NCBI RefSeq assembly: GCF_001441165.1
Contig: NZ_CP013126.1
Location: 3,005,551-3,069,550 of the forward strand
Direction of reading: 5' to 3'
DNA length: 64,000 nucleotides
From: Acidipropionibacterium acidipropionici
Lineage (GTDB): Bacteria; Actinomycetota; Actinomycetes; Propionibacteriales; Propionibacteriaceae
Part shown: in pieces, positions 43,232 to 53,600 of the stretch
How positions within the stretch are numbered: position 1 is the first letter of the stretch
Layout of the letters: the number at the start of each line of letters is the position of its first letter
The notes under the pieces: generated by a model
The model's database searches: none
Told to the model about the DNA's origin: nothing
What the model saw: only the letters and a program-made list of their open reading frames with translations
Translations under genes and position numbers: made by a program

Positions 43232-44244
43232 TGCCCGAGTCAACCCGCCCCACCCTCGCCCAGGCGCAGGGGGCCCCGTCCTCAAGGATACTGGCCACCG
43301 GATCGGTGCGCGGCTCGCGTGTCGTCTCCAACGAGGAGATGTGCACCATGATCGACTCCACCCCGGAGTGGATCCAGCAGCGCACCGGCATCACCGAGAG
43401 GCGCTGGGCCACCCCCGAGGAGACGCCGCGTTCAATGGCGGTCGAGGCCGCCCGCAAGGCACTGGCCAAGGCCGGTCTGGAGGCCGCCGACGTCGACGCG
43501 GTCGTCATCGCGACCGTCTCCCACCACCGCCCCTCCCCCTCCCTGGCCACCTACGTCGCCCACGACCTGGGCGCGACCACGGCGGTGGCCTTCGACGTCA
43601 ACGCCGCCTGCGCCGGGTTCGGGTACAGCACCTCCCTGGCCGACTCGATGATCCGTTCCGGATCGGCCGCCCACGTCCTGGTGATCGGGGTGGAGAAGCT
43701 CTCGGAGATGACCAACATCGCCGACCGCGGCACCGCCTTCCTGTTCTCCGACGGGGCCGGCGCGGTGCTCTTCGGGCCCTCCGACACCCCGGCGGTCGGA
43801 CCGGTCGTCTGGGGATCGGCCTCCGACAAGGTCGAGACCATCGAGATCGAGGACTGGACGCAGGTCGCCGACCACCCGGAGGTGGGTCATCCGCTCATCG
43901 CGATGGCCGGCCGCAACGTCTTCAAGTGGGCGATGACCTCGGTGGTGCGCAAGGCGGGCGAGGCCATCGAGAAGGCCGGCATCACCCCCGGCGATCTGGA
44001 CGCCTTCATCCCCCACCAGGCCAACGACCGCATCACCGACGCCATGCTGCGTCACCTCAAACTGCCCGAGTCGGTGGAGGTCTGCCACGACATCGCCGAT
44101 ATGGGCAACACCTCGGCGGCATCCATCCCGATCGCGATCGACCGGATGCTGGAGAGGGGTCAGGTCCACAGTGGCGATCTGGCACTGATCATCGGATTCG
44201 GCGCCGGGCTGGTCTTCGCCGGCCAGGTCGTCGTCCTCCCCTGA
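43231..44244 (+). CDS. fabH: Beta-ketoacyl-ACP synthase III
   Basis: Starts fatty-acid chains by joining a primer acyl-CoA to malonyl-ACP. In actinobacteria the primer is often branched. The 337-residue protein has the Cys-His-Asn triad: [10 protein letters not shown] near residue 125, [10 protein letters not shown] near residue 264, and [11 protein letters not shown] near residue 292. [14 protein letters not shown] is the standard FabH CoA-site region. The start overlaps the fabD stop by one base. The N-terminal 20 residues are an unconserved extension. Confidence 0.96.
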   Translation: MPESTRPTLAQAQGAPSSRILATGSVRGSRVVSNEEMCTMIDSTPEWIQQRTGITERRWATPEETPRSMAVEAARKALAKAGLEAADVDAVVIATVSHHRPSPSLATYVAHDLGATTAVAFDVNAACAGFGYSTSLADSMIRSGSAAHVLVIGVEKLSEMTNIADRGTAFLFSDGAGAVLFGPSDTPAVGPVVWGSASDKVETIEIEDWTQVADHPEVGHPLIAMAGRNVFKWAMTSVVRKAGEAIEKAGITPGDLDAFIPHQANDRITDAMLRHLKLPESVEVCHDIADMGNTSAASIPIAIDRMLERGQVHSGDLALIIGFGAGLVFAGQVVVLP

Positions 44245-44303
44245 TCGCACAACCGGACGAACAACAAGTTCATCATCAAGTTCGACAACCTAAGGAAACA
44301 ACC

Positions 44304-44549
44304 ATGGCTGACAACGCGCAGATCCTCTCCGACATCGCCGACATCGTCAACGACATCACCGGCGTCGACCAGGCCGAGGTGACCGCCGAGAAGTCCTTCA
44401 CCGACGACCTGGACGTCGATTCCCTGTCGATGGTCGAGATCGTCTACGCCTGCGAGGAGAAGTTCGGCGTGGAGATCCCCGATGAGAAGTCCAAGGACCT
44501 CAAGACCGTCCAGGACGCCATCGACTTCGTCTCCGCCAACCAGGCCTGA
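44304..44549 (+). CDS. acpP: Acyl carrier protein
   Basis: Carries growing acyl chains on a phosphopantetheine arm. The 81-residue acidic protein has the attachment site L-D-V-D-S-L-S-M-V-E at Ser40, an E-E-K-F-G-V-E-I-P-D helix-III region, and a V-Q-D-A-I-D-F-V end. The ATG has AAGGA upstream. It lies between fabH and fabF with short gaps, as in other actinobacteria. Confidence 0.97.
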   Translation: MADNAQILSDIADIVNDITGVDQAEVTAEKSFTDDLDVDSLSMVEIVYACEEKFGVEIPDEKSKDLKTVQDAIDFVSANQA

Positions 44550-44583
44550 GCCCTCCCCCACCGCATCCGAGTCAGGAGTCCAC

Positions 44584-45858
<1,275 letters not shown>

Positions 45859-45880
45859 CCACCTGCTGAACGACACAATC

Positions 45881-45908
45881 GGCGCCCCGTCCGGATGGAC
45901 GGGGCGCC
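45881..45908. terminator. Terminator of the fab operon
   Basis: GGCGCCCCGTCC, a 4-base loop and its exact complement, followed by GCTTTC, lie 22 bases past the fabF stop. They are also just before the stop of the converging DUF3145 gene, so it probably works both ways. Confidence 0.85.
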
Positions 45909-45933
45909 GCTTTCAGCTTCGCGGGCGCAGAAC

Positions 45934-46443
45934 TCAGCCGACCTGGCTGCCCAGCCAGGACACGTCCAGATCGGGGTCGCAGGCCCGGAAGGGCTCCAGC
46001 TCCACATCCCAGGGCTCCCCCAGCAGGTCGGCGATCTCAGTCTCCAGCGGCTCGCCCTGAGAGCGGGCGCGGACCATCGCCTGACGCAGCCGGTTCTCAT
46101 CGACGACGACGTCGCCGATCTCGTTGGTATCGGCGGAGAAGATCCCCAGCTCAGGGGTGACGCTCCATCGGTGGCCGGTCCCGCAGGGCGACGGGTCGAC
46201 GGTGACCTCCAGGCGCAGACGCCCCCAGGTCGCCAGCGTGGAGACCAGTCCCGCGGCCCCTTCGGCGTCCCCCTGCCAGTGCGTCTCGACACGCCACGAG
46301 CCGTCGACGGGTTGCCGCTGCCACCCCAGCCCCATGGGCAGAGTCACAGCGGCGTCGGCGGCCCACTCGATGTGAGCTCGCAACGCCGTCGGCGCGGAGT
46401 GGATGTAGAGCATGCCACTCACCTGATGTGCGTACTGCTTCAT
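45934..46443 (-). CDS. DUF3145 family protein
   Basis: A 169-residue protein with G-M-L-Y-I-H-S-A-P-T-A-L-R-A-H-I-E-W-A near residue 10, W-x-P-x-like W-Q-R-Q-P-V-D-G-S-W-R, and a C-terminal P-W-D-V-E-L-E-P-F-R-A-C-D-P-D-L-D-V-S-W-L-G. These are hallmarks of DUF3145, an actinobacterial family usually next to fabF. Its conserved place suggests a link to lipid synthesis, but no function is known. Confidence 0.88.
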   Translation of the reverse strand: MKQYAHQVSGMLYIHSAPTALRAHIEWAADAAVTLPMGLGWQRQPVDGSWRVETHWQGDAEGAAGLVSTLATWGRLRLEVTVDPSPCGTGHRWSVTPELGIFSADTNEIGDVVVDENRLRQAMVRARSQGEPLETEIADLLGEPWDVELEPFRACDPDLDVSWLGSQVG

Positions 46444-46581
46444 GTTCCGTCCTCCCTCGGTACCAACGTGCCTTCCCCTGCAGTGGTGCCGCCCGGACGT
46501 CCGGAACGAGGCCCAGTCTGCCCCGGATCGACGGGGCCCGACAACCCCCGCGGCGTGTCGGCCTTGACCCGACGCAATAAC

Positions 46582-47292
46582 TCAGGCGCTCGCGGGGTAG
46601 CTCCTGGGCCCGAAGATGGCCTGCCCCACCCGCACCGTCGTCGCCCCGTGGGCGATGGCCAGTTCGAAGTCCCCGGACATGCCCATCGACAGTTCCCCCC
46701 AGTCGCTGACGCCGCCCGCCTCGTCGCGCAGCCGCTCCTGAAGATCGACGACCCGCTGGAAACAGGCGCCCACCGGTGACGGATCGGCGGAGTTGAGCGC
46801 CACCGTCATGAGGCCGCGCACCCGCAGGGAATCGAAGGCCCCCAGCTGACGGCAGAGGGCGACGGCGTCATCGAGAGCCACCCCCGATTTCTGCGGCTCC
46901 CCGGAGGTGTTGATCTCAACAAGGACGTCGATCCCACGACCCTCGTTCTGGAGCCGATGGTCGAGCTCCCGGGCCAGCCTGAGCGAGTCCAGGGCCTGGA
47001 ACTCCGATGCGAAGCGGGCCACCTGACGGGCCTTGTTGGTCTGCAGATGGCCGATGATCGCCCAGGAGATCTCCGGATGGTCCTCGGCGAGCTCCTCCCA
47101 CTTGCCCGTGGCCTCCTGGACCCGGTTCTCACCGAATCGGGTGCAGCCCGCCGAGGCCGCCTCCAGGACGGCGGAGGCGGGCCGCGTCTTGCTGACCGGC
47201 AGAAGCCTGATGCCGGCCGGATCACGACCGGCCGCTTGAGCGGCGGCTGCGATCCGGGCGCGGATGGTGGAGATGTTGTCAGCGATGGTCAT
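46582..47292 (-). CDS. YggS-family pyridoxal-phosphate homeostasis protein
   Basis: Binds PLP and helps keep vitamin B6 and amino-acid pools balanced. The 236-residue protein has the PLP lysine in L-L-P-V-S-K-T-R-P near residue 34, F-G-E-N-R-V-Q-E near residue 53, W-A-I-I-G-H-L-Q-T-N-K near residue 76, and L-S-M-G-M-S-G-D-F near residue 200. The window also encodes the PLP synthase PdxS-PdxT, but far away. Confidence 0.93.
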   Translation of the reverse strand: MTIADNISTIRARIAAAAQAAGRDPAGIRLLPVSKTRPASAVLEAASAGCTRFGENRVQEATGKWEELAEDHPEISWAIIGHLQTNKARQVARFASEFQALDSLRLARELDHRLQNEGRGIDVLVEINTSGEPQKSGVALDDAVALCRQLGAFDSLRVRGLMTVALNSADPSPVGACFQRVVDLQERLRDEAGGVSDWGELSMGMSGDFELAIAHGATTVRVGQAIFGPRSYPASA

Positions 47293-47309
47293 ATCACTGA
47301 CCTAACCAC

Positions 47310-48284
47310 TTACGGCCAGCGGGCCGCCAGCGAGATCACTCCCAGTCCGGCCAGCACGGCCAGCAGCAGGGCGTATCCGACGAAGCGGTCGGTGACCTCG
47401 GCGTAGACCTTCTCGTAGCCGACCGATCTGGCGATGGACTTGTAGACGTCCCTCAGCTGGCCCAATGACTCCGCGGAGAACTTCTCCCCGCCCGAGGCCT
47501 TGGCGACCGCCGCCAGCTCGTGGTGGTTGACGGGCACCGGCTGGCGCTGGCCGTCCTCCATCACATACCCGCCGGGCGTGCCGTAGGCGATGCTGTAGAT
47601 CGGCACCCCCTGCTTGCCGGACTGCTGGGCGGCGCCCAGGGACGGCCGGCCGACATTGGTGGCGCCGTCCGAGAGCAGCACGATGGCGGCCGGGGGCTTC
47701 TTGCCCGGCTGCTTCGGGTCATCGGGGGCCAGTTTGAGGGCGTCCAGGGAGGAGTAGATGCCCTCCCCGATGGCGGTGGAGGGTTTCACCTCGAGGTTGT
47801 CGATGGCGGTGCTCACCGCGGCCCGGTCGGTGGTGGGCGGGACCACCAGCTGCGGGCTGGCGGCGAACTGCACCAGGGCCACGTTGAACCGGTCGGGGAG
47901 GTCGCCGAGGAAGGATTTCGCGGCCGACTGGGCTGCCGCCAGCCGCGAGGGCTCAACGTCTGTGGCGATCATGGACCGCGACACGTCGATGGTGAGCACG
48001 ATCGTGGCGCGGTCGCGCGGCACCTCCCGATAGTCCTGGGGCTGGGCGAAGGCCACCACCAGGGAGGCGAGCGAGGCCACCGAGCAGAGGACCGCCAGGT
48101 GCCTCTTCCACGCCTTGTCCTTGGGCAGCACGGCGCGCAGGTTGACCCGGGTGACGGGCCCCCGGGGGGTGGTCCGCACCGACAGGGCCAGGTAGCCGAT
48201 CACCACGGCGGCGGGAACGAGCAGCCACCACAGCCGCCCCGGCCTCATGAAGTGGATGAGCTGGATCACCATCAGTGCGTTCAT
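47310..48284 (-). CDS. Membrane-anchored VWA-domain protein (BatA-like), second copy
   Basis: The 324-residue protein has an N-terminal membrane segment (L-W-W-L-L-V-P-A-A-V-V-I-G-Y-L, about 18-33), a second one near residue 62-78, a VWA domain with the metal site D-V-S-R-S-M near residue 101 and L-L-S-D-G-A near residue 205, and a last membrane segment at the C-terminus. It resembles Bat aerotolerance proteins. The start overlaps the stop of the upstream VWA gene by one base. With MoxR and DUF58 it forms a chaperone-like module whose client is unknown. Confidence 0.85.
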   Translation of the reverse strand: MNALMVIQLIHFMRPGRLWWLLVPAAVVIGYLALSVRTTPRGPVTRVNLRAVLPKDKAWKRHLAVLCSVASLASLVVAFAQPQDYREVPRDRATIVLTIDVSRSMIATDVEPSRLAAAQSAAKSFLGDLPDRFNVALVQFAASPQLVVPPTTDRAAVSTAIDNLEVKPSTAIGEGIYSSLDALKLAPDDPKQPGKKPPAAIVLLSDGATNVGRPSLGAAQQSGKQGVPIYSIAYGTPGGYVMEDGQRQPVPVNHHELAAVAKASGGEKFSAESLGQLRDVYKSIARSVGYEKVYAEVTDRFVGYALLLAVLAGLGVISLAARWP

Positions 48285-49264
48285 CACGGCCACCTCGTCG
48301 CCATCGAGACCACTCCCAGGGCCGCGATGATCGCGAACCCGAGGGCGTAGAAGGCCCACTCGGCGGTGATCTCCTTCTTGACCTCCTCGTAGCCCACCGA
48401 GCTGTGCACGTCCTGGTAGACCTGCTTGAGGTCTCCGGCGGACTCGGCGGTCCAGGTGCGGGCCTTCGTCCGCTGCGCGATCCTCGACAGCAGGCCGGTG
48501 TCGGGGGCCACGCGCTCGCGCTGGCCGTCGACGTCGACGTATCCGGTGGAGGTGCCGAAGGCGATGGTGTAGACGGGCACCTTGGCCGACGCCGCGGCGT
48601 TGGCCTGAGTCATGGGGTCGGTGCCGTCGGTGTTGCCGCCGTCGGACAGCAGCACCACCGCGGCCGGAACGGGGTCGGACTCCTTGGCCCCGGGGGCCTG
48701 CTTGATGGCGGCCAGGGACTCCTTGAGGGCGTCGCCGATGGCGGTGCCGTCCTCGGTGCCCAGGGCCGAGATGGCCCGTGCGGTGGTCGCCCGATCGGTG
48801 CTGGGCGGCATCACCACACGCGGATGACCGGAGACGGTGACCACGGCGACGTTGAACCCGGCGGGCAGCGAGTTGATGAACGTGGTGGCCTGGGTCTTGG
48901 CTGCCGCCAGCCTGCTGGGGTCGACGTCGGTGGCGGTCATGGAGACCGAGTTGTCGATGCCCACCACGATGGTCGCCCTCTCGCGGGGCACCTTCTCGGT
49001 GCCCATCGGGCGCGCCCAGGCGAAGGTCACCGAGGCCAGCGAGCACAGCGTCATGACGACCGCGACATGCCGCTTCCACTGCGGCTGGGGACGCACCACG
49101 GCGGCCAGCACTCCGGTGTTGGGGAACCTCATGCCGGTGCGATTGCGGCGCCGCAGCACGATCAGATAGAGCGCCAGCAGCACCGGGATCGCCAGCAGGG
49201 CCCACAGTCGACCGGGCTGGCGCACCTGGGGCAGGCCCAGCACCATCAGTTCCAGGGCAGTCAT
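48284..49264 (-). CDS. Membrane-anchored VWA-domain protein (BatA-like), first copy
   Basis: A 326-residue paralogue of the next gene, with the same layout: membrane segments near residues 20-37 and 65-82, a VWA domain whose metal site reads D-N-S-V-S-M (residue near 104) and L-L-S-D-G-G (near 208), and a C-terminal membrane segment before the A-T-R-W-P end. The ATG overlaps the DUF58 stop as ATGA. The shared ending (A-A-R-W-P against A-T-R-W-P) shows tandem duplication. Confidence 0.85.
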   Translation of the reverse strand: MTALELMVLGLPQVRQPGRLWALLAIPVLLALYLIVLRRRNRTGMRFPNTGVLAAVVRPQPQWKRHVAVVMTLCSLASVTFAWARPMGTEKVPRERATIVVGIDNSVSMTATDVDPSRLAAAKTQATTFINSLPAGFNVAVVTVSGHPRVVMPPSTDRATTARAISALGTEDGTAIGDALKESLAAIKQAPGAKESDPVPAAVVLLSDGGNTDGTDPMTQANAAASAKVPVYTIAFGTSTGYVDVDGQRERVAPDTGLLSRIAQRTKARTWTAESAGDLKQVYQDVHSSVGYEEVKKEITAEWAFYALGFAIIAALGVVSMATRWP

Positions 49265-50319
49265 TTCGTCACCCCCTGCGGCGGCTGGTGCAGCATGGGT
49301 GCCATCTTCCGGTAGCCCAGCACGAAGCGGGCGATGTCGGTGACCCAGTCCGAGTCGGTCCGCAACTGGATGTGGCCGGCCCCGGCCCGCCGGATCGCGG
49401 CCGCCACCCGTTCCCGCTGGGCCGCGGTGGCGGCGTCCATCCGCTGCTTGGCGGCCGGGTCGGCGGTGTTGATGTAACGGGCGAAGTCGGACTCGGGATC
49501 ACGGATGAGGATCTCCCCGACATCGGGGAAATCGAGCTCGGCGGCGTCGACCACCTCGATGCACAGCACCTGGTTGCGCACCGCCAGGCGGCGCAGCGCC
49601 CGCTCCCAGTCGGGGGGCACCGAGGGGTCGAGCTCATGGTCGCCGGGAGTGAGGAAGTCGGAGGCGACCACCCTCATGCCGCGACGCCGTTCGGTCCGGT
49701 TGAGCTGCTCGATGCCCTTGGCGAGGGTCATGTCGCCGGGGGCGTTGTCGGGCACGATGGGCTCGTTGAGCATGGCGCGCAGCAGCCCGTAAAGGGCCGT
49801 TCTGCCGCTGCGGGCCGGCATCCTTCGCACCCCGTCGGCGCGCATGATGACCCCGCCGAAGCGGTCGCCCATCCTCTGGGAGAGAAAGCCCAGGGTCGCG
49901 ATGCCGGCGATGCCGAGATCGCGTTTGGTCATGCCCTGGGTGCCCCAGTTCATCGACGCGGTGACGTCGAGCAACCCCCACACCTCCAGCTCCCGGTCGG
50001 CGATCGTGTCGCGGACGTGGGGTTCCGTGGTGCGTGCGGTGACCGCCCAGTCCATCCGGCGGACGTCGTCCTGGCCGGGCTGATAGGGCCTGGTGTCGTT
50101 GACGTCGGAACCGGGGCCCGGCAGCAGCCCGGCGTGGTCGCCGTGCAGGAAGCCCTCCAGACGCCGCACGATGGTCAGTTCGAGACGCCGCAGAGCGGCC
50201 TCGGGGGCCAACTGGCTGAGCGGCACCGTGGCGCCGGTGGGCGGCCTCAGGACGGTCCGGGCCACCCCCGCGTCGGGGCGGCCCGACTCCGGCTCATGGA
50301 AGACGGGTAGCGGTGGCAT
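49261..50319 (-). CDS. DUF58 domain protein
   Basis: The 352-residue cytoplasmic protein has the DUF58 core G-S-D-V-N-D-T-R-P-Y-Q-P-G-Q-D-D-V-R-R-M-D-W near residue 73 and a degenerate VWA-like region (L-L-D-V-T-A-S-M-N-W). DUF58 genes almost always follow moxR and precede VWA genes, as here. I chose the ATG giving M-P-P-L-P-V-F, eight bases after the moxR stop. The job is probably to work with MoxR in assembling or activating a membrane complex. Confidence 0.88.
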   Translation of the reverse strand: MPPLPVFHEPESGRPDAGVARTVLRPPTGATVPLSQLAPEAALRRLELTIVRRLEGFLHGDHAGLLPGPGSDVNDTRPYQPGQDDVRRMDWAVTARTTEPHVRDTIADRELEVWGLLDVTASMNWGTQGMTKRDLGIAGIATLGFLSQRMGDRFGGVIMRADGVRRMPARSGRTALYGLLRAMLNEPIVPDNAPGDMTLAKGIEQLNRTERRRGMRVVASDFLTPGDHELDPSVPPDWERALRRLAVRNQVLCIEVVDAAELDFPDVGEILIRDPESDFARYINTADPAAKQRMDAATAAQRERVAAAIRRAGAGHIQLRTDSDWVTDIARFVLGYRKMAPMLHQPPQGVTK

Positions 50320-50327
50320 GGCCGGCC

Positions 50328-51608
50328 TCAGCTGCGGTACTCGGGCTGGTAACGGTGCTGGGTTCTGGCCTCTTTGCGCTGCTCGGCGTTCCACACCGGG
50401 GTGGGCGGGGGCACCATGGCCAGGATCCGCTCGATCACCTGGACGGGCTCGATGTTGTCGGCGACGGCATCGAAGCCGAGTACCAGCCGGTGCGGCATGA
50501 CGTCCTTGGCGACTGCCTGCACATCGGTGGGGAGCACGTAGTCGCGCCCGTGCACCAGGGCCAGTGCACGGGCCGCCGAGACCAGGCCGAGGGTGGCGCG
50601 CGGGGAGCAGCCGATCTGGATCACGGACTCCAGATCCGGCATCCCGAACTCGGCGGGGGTGCGGGTGGCCAGCACCAGGCGGACGATGTACTCGGCCACC
50701 AGATTGTGCACGAAGACGTCGGAGGCCATGTCCTGCAGCTCGATGACCTTCTCGGGGGTGAGCACCGGGCGGGGCTTCGGGGCGCGCACACTCATCCGGC
50801 GCAGGATCTCGAACTCCTCGTTGCCGCGCGGGTAGGGCACGTCGATCTTGAGCAGGAAGCGGTCGCGCTGGGCCTCGGGAAGCGGGTAGACGCCCTCGGA
50901 CTCCACCGGGTTCTGGGTGGCGATGACGCTGAAAGGCTTGTGGGCGGGGAATGTCTGGCCGGCGATGGAGACCTGCTGCTCGGCCATCAGCTCCAGCATC
51001 GCCGACTGCACCTTGGCGGGGGCTCGGTTGATCTCATCGGCGAGCACGAAGTTGACGAAGACCGGGCCGAGCTCGATGTCGAAGGTCTCCTTGGAGGCCG
51101 AGTAGATGCGGGTGCCGACGATGTCGGAGGGCACCAGGTCCGGAGTGAACTGGACGCGGGCGAAATCCCCGCCCAGAACGGTGGCGAAGGAGCGCACGGC
51201 CAGGGTCTTCGCGACGCCGGGCACGCCCTCCAGCAGGATGTGGCCGCGGGCCAGCACCCCGACCATGAGTTGCTCGACCATGTGCTCCTGGCCGACGATG
51301 ACCTGCTGCACCTCCCCGATCGCCCTGCCGATGAGGGTGGCGGCCTCCTCATTGGTCATGGCGGCCTTCGCATTCCCGGTCCCGATGTTCTGGCCCGAGG
51401 ACAGCGGCGGGCGGGAGCGCTCGGGCACCACGGCCTGCGGCTGGGGGGAGTGCTGGGGGCCCGGCCGCGGCGCCTCCGCCTGCTGCGGCGAGGGCTGCTG
51501 CGGTACAGGCTGCTGGGCTGCCGACTGCTGGGGAGCGGGCGGCGGCCATGCCCCGGGTCCGGGTTGTGCCTGCTGGGGGCCTCCCGGCTGCGCGCCTGGT
51601 GTGCTCAC
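50328..51608 (-). CDS. MoxR-family AAA+ ATPase
   Basis: MoxR ATPases act as chaperones for metal insertion or complex assembly together with VWA proteins. The 426-residue protein has a Pro/Gln-rich N-terminal stretch of about 75 residues, then the AAA+ core: Q-V-I-V-G-Q-E-H-M, Walker A G-V-P-G-V-A-K-T near residue 128, Walker B L-A-D-E-I-N-R-A-P, and the sensor region T-Q-N-P-V-E. The GTG at 51608 has AGGAG eight bases upstream; the low-complexity frame beyond it is rejected. The Pro/Gln linker is unusual and may dock partners. Confidence 0.92.
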   Translation of the reverse strand: MSTPGAQPGGPQQAQPGPGAWPPPAPQQSAAQQPVPQQPSPQQAEAPRPGPQHSPQPQAVVPERSRPPLSSGQNIGTGNAKAAMTNEEAATLIGRAIGEVQQVIVGQEHMVEQLMVGVLARGHILLEGVPGVAKTLAVRSFATVLGGDFARVQFTPDLVPSDIVGTRIYSASKETFDIELGPVFVNFVLADEINRAPAKVQSAMLELMAEQQVSIAGQTFPAHKPFSVIATQNPVESEGVYPLPEAQRDRFLLKIDVPYPRGNEEFEILRRMSVRAPKPRPVLTPEKVIELQDMASDVFVHNLVAEYIVRLVLATRTPAEFGMPDLESVIQIGCSPRATLGLVSAARALALVHGRDYVLPTDVQAVAKDVMPHRLVLGFDAVADNIEPVQVIERILAMVPPPTPVWNAEQRKEARTQHRYQPEYRS

Positions 51609-51757
51609 TCGCGTTGCTCCTGCCTCGGCGGCGCCATGCACCGCCGTACGGGTACGGTCTTCGCCACGATACCGCGCCCGGTGCGAGACTCCCGGCCGGG
51701 CAGCTCCGCGACGCCGCATCGACGCCCGGGTACGGCGGTGTGGTGTGATGGGGTCTG

Positions 51758-52705
51758 ATGTCGACTACTTCTGGGCCCGGATATCCACCGGGAAGCGATT
51801 CCGGGGGTACCCCCGCGCCCTCTCCCCTGCTGGTCTCCGATCCGCCGCGGGTCGGCGACTTCTGGCTGGACGCCCGGCTCCTCGCCACCCCGGCGGGAGT
51901 GGCCTTCATCGGTCATGACGACTCCGACACCCCGGTCCTGCTGATCCTGCTGTCCGAGGGGGCTGCCGCGGACGCGGCCGCCCGGTCGCGGTTGAGCGGC
52001 GAGGTGAATCACCTGCATGCCGAGACCGTGGTGGCCCGCGGCGGCCAGGGTCAGGACGAGGGCCGCCTGGGACACCTGTTCCGGGACGAGGAGGACGATC
52101 CGACGGTGGCCGGTCAGGCTCCGTTGGCCCCCTGGGTGGCACTCATCAACGACGGCACGCCCGGAGCCTCGGCCGAGGCGCTGCGCATCCTGAGGGCCGT
52201 GGATCTCACGATGACGGGTCAGCTCGGCGATCCCAGCGGGCCCGACTACCGGCTCCACTGGATAGACCGGGACCGCCCGGGGACGTCGAGGACCTGGCCG
52301 CTGCCCTGGCCGGGCCGTCAGGACCGCGCCGGATGGTCGACCGTCGGCATCTCCTGGCTCATCATCGTCACGATCGCGGCTCTCGGCCTGCTCATCGCCG
52401 TGCTGCTCTTCCAGAACATCCCGCCGAGCCCTCCCCCGCCGCCGGTACCGACCTCGGCGTCCGGTTCGGGAGGATCGGGATCGCCCAGCTCCGGTTCGCC
52501 CAGTTCGGGGTCCCCCTCGTCGGGATCTCCCAGCTCCGGTTCGCCGAGCTCGGGTTCGCCTTCCCCGTCGGGTTCATCCGGATCCCCGTCGTCGGGAAGC
52601 CCGAACCAGAACACGCCGTCCACCCCTCCGACGATGAACTCTCCGGGCGGTTCCGGAAGCTCCGGCTCGGCCTCCCCCACGCCCACCCGCAACAAGAAGC
52701 TCTGA
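51758..52705 (+). CDS. Membrane protein with Ser/Gly/Pro-repeat tail
   Basis: A 315-residue protein with a soluble N-terminal part of about 195 residues, one membrane segment at about 197-220 (I-S-W-L-I-I-V-T-I-A-A-L-G-L-L-I-A-V-L-L), a proline run, and a low-complexity tail. The tail contains five exact G-S-P-S-S units in a row (52478-52552) plus imperfect ones. The tail is expected outside the cell. No family is recognised. It is divergent from the moxR operon and may serve with it. The start lacks a good ribosome site. Confidence 0.6.
   Translation: MSTTSGPGYPPGSDSGGTPAPSPLLVSDPPRVGDFWLDARLLATPAGVAFIGHDDSDTPVLLILLSEGAAADAAARSRLSGEVNHLHAETVVARGGQGQDEGRLGHLFRDEEDDPTVAGQAPLAPWVALINDGTPGASAEALRILRAVDLTMTGQLGDPSGPDYRLHWIDRDRPGTSRTWPLPWPGRQDRAGWSTVGISWLIIVTIAALGLLIAVLLFQNIPPSPPPPPVPTSASGSGGSGSPSSGSPSSGSPSSGSPSSGSPSSGSPSPSGSSGSPSSGSPNQNTPSTPPTMNSPGGSGSSGSASPTPTRNKKL
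52478..52552 (+). repeat. Five 15-base units coding G-S-P-S-S
   Basis: Five in-frame units of 15 bases encode the same pentapeptide, with some third-base differences between units. Such repeats change copy number easily and would vary the length of the external tail. Confidence 0.8.
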
Positions 52706-52706
52706 C

Positions 52707-53558
52707 ATGCCTGCTGTAGACCTCATCGCCTCCGATCTCGACCGCACCTTCCTGGGCGCCGACAAGTTGCCCTCGGCCGAGAACCTGCGGGCTGTCCTCG
52801 ACGCCACCGAGGCCGGCGTCAAGGTGGTCTTCGCCACCGGCAGGCCGTACCGCTGGCTGGATGTACTGGGGATCCTGGCCCCTGTTCACCCCACGGTCAT
52901 CTCCGCCAACGGTGCGGTGAGCGTCGATGTGGCCACCGGTGAGGTGCTGCACCAGAGCGGATTCGATCTGGAGGTGCTGTCCTCGATCGTCGCCGATGTA
53001 CGGGCCGTCGTTCCCGGGGCGCTCTTCTGCACCGAGGAGGCGCGCACCTGGGGGGTCGAGCCCGGTTTCGACCGCTCCTTCGAGAAGGGTGTGCCCGACG
53101 TCGAGGCGCCCATCGAGGAGCTGCTGGCTCGCCGTCCGAAGGTGGTGAAGTTCCTCGTGAAGGCCTACGGGGTGCCCTCCGACGAGCTGTACAGGACCGT
53201 CTCCGAGGTGATCGGCGACCGCGCGGTGACGACCTACTCCTTCCAGGGACCGGACGGGATCCTGGAGATCTCGGCGCCGGGGGTCACCAAGGGGGCGGCG
53301 CTGGCCCAGGTGTGTGCCGATCTGGGCGTCGATCCGGCTCGGGCGGCGGCCTTCGGGGATATGCCCAATGACATGTCGATGCTCGATCTGGTAGGCCATC
53401 CCTTCGTGGTCTCCAACGCCCACCCCGACCTGCTGGCCCGCGGCTACACGGTGGTCGGCCATCACGACGACAGCGCGGTCGGACGCACCATCCAGACGCT
53501 GCTCGCCGCCGACGGTCGTCCCCGCCCGCAGGACCCGTCTCTGAGCGGAGCCCACTGA
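52707..53558 (+). CDS. HAD-superfamily (Cof type) phosphatase
   Basis: Hydrolyses sugar phosphates or similar small molecules. The 283-residue protein has motif I L-I-A-S-D-L-D-R-T-F-L near residue 6, motif II F-A-T-G-R-P near residue 43, the C2 cap domain, a motif III Lys in G-V-T-K-G-A-A-L, and motif IV A-A-F-G-D-M-P-N-D-M-S-M near residue 212. Cof-type members have broad substrates, so no specific one is given. It starts directly after the preceding stop. Confidence 0.9.
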   Translation: MPAVDLIASDLDRTFLGADKLPSAENLRAVLDATEAGVKVVFATGRPYRWLDVLGILAPVHPTVISANGAVSVDVATGEVLHQSGFDLEVLSSIVADVRAVVPGALFCTEEARTWGVEPGFDRSFEKGVPDVEAPIEELLARRPKVVKFLVKAYGVPSDELYRTVSEVIGDRAVTTYSFQGPDGILEISAPGVTKGAALAQVCADLGVDPARAAAFGDMPNDMSMLDLVGHPFVVSNAHPDLLARGYTVVGHHDDSAVGRTIQTLLAADGRPRPQDPSLSGAH

Positions 53559-53566
53559 CTTCCCGC

Positions 53567-53572
53567 TAGAGT
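53567..53572 (+). promoter_or_regulatory. Possible -10 box of the tRNA gene
   Basis: TAGAGT lies 28 bases before the mature tRNA start. The distance fits a -10 element with a short leader; no convincing -35 is seen. Confidence 0.35.
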
Positions 53573-53600
53573 GCTTCCCGCGACAGTGTCGGTGCCGTTG

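Noticed and set aside
52478-52600. Repeats considered as a CRISPR array
   Set aside because: The repeats are in-frame coding units of 15 bases without spacers.
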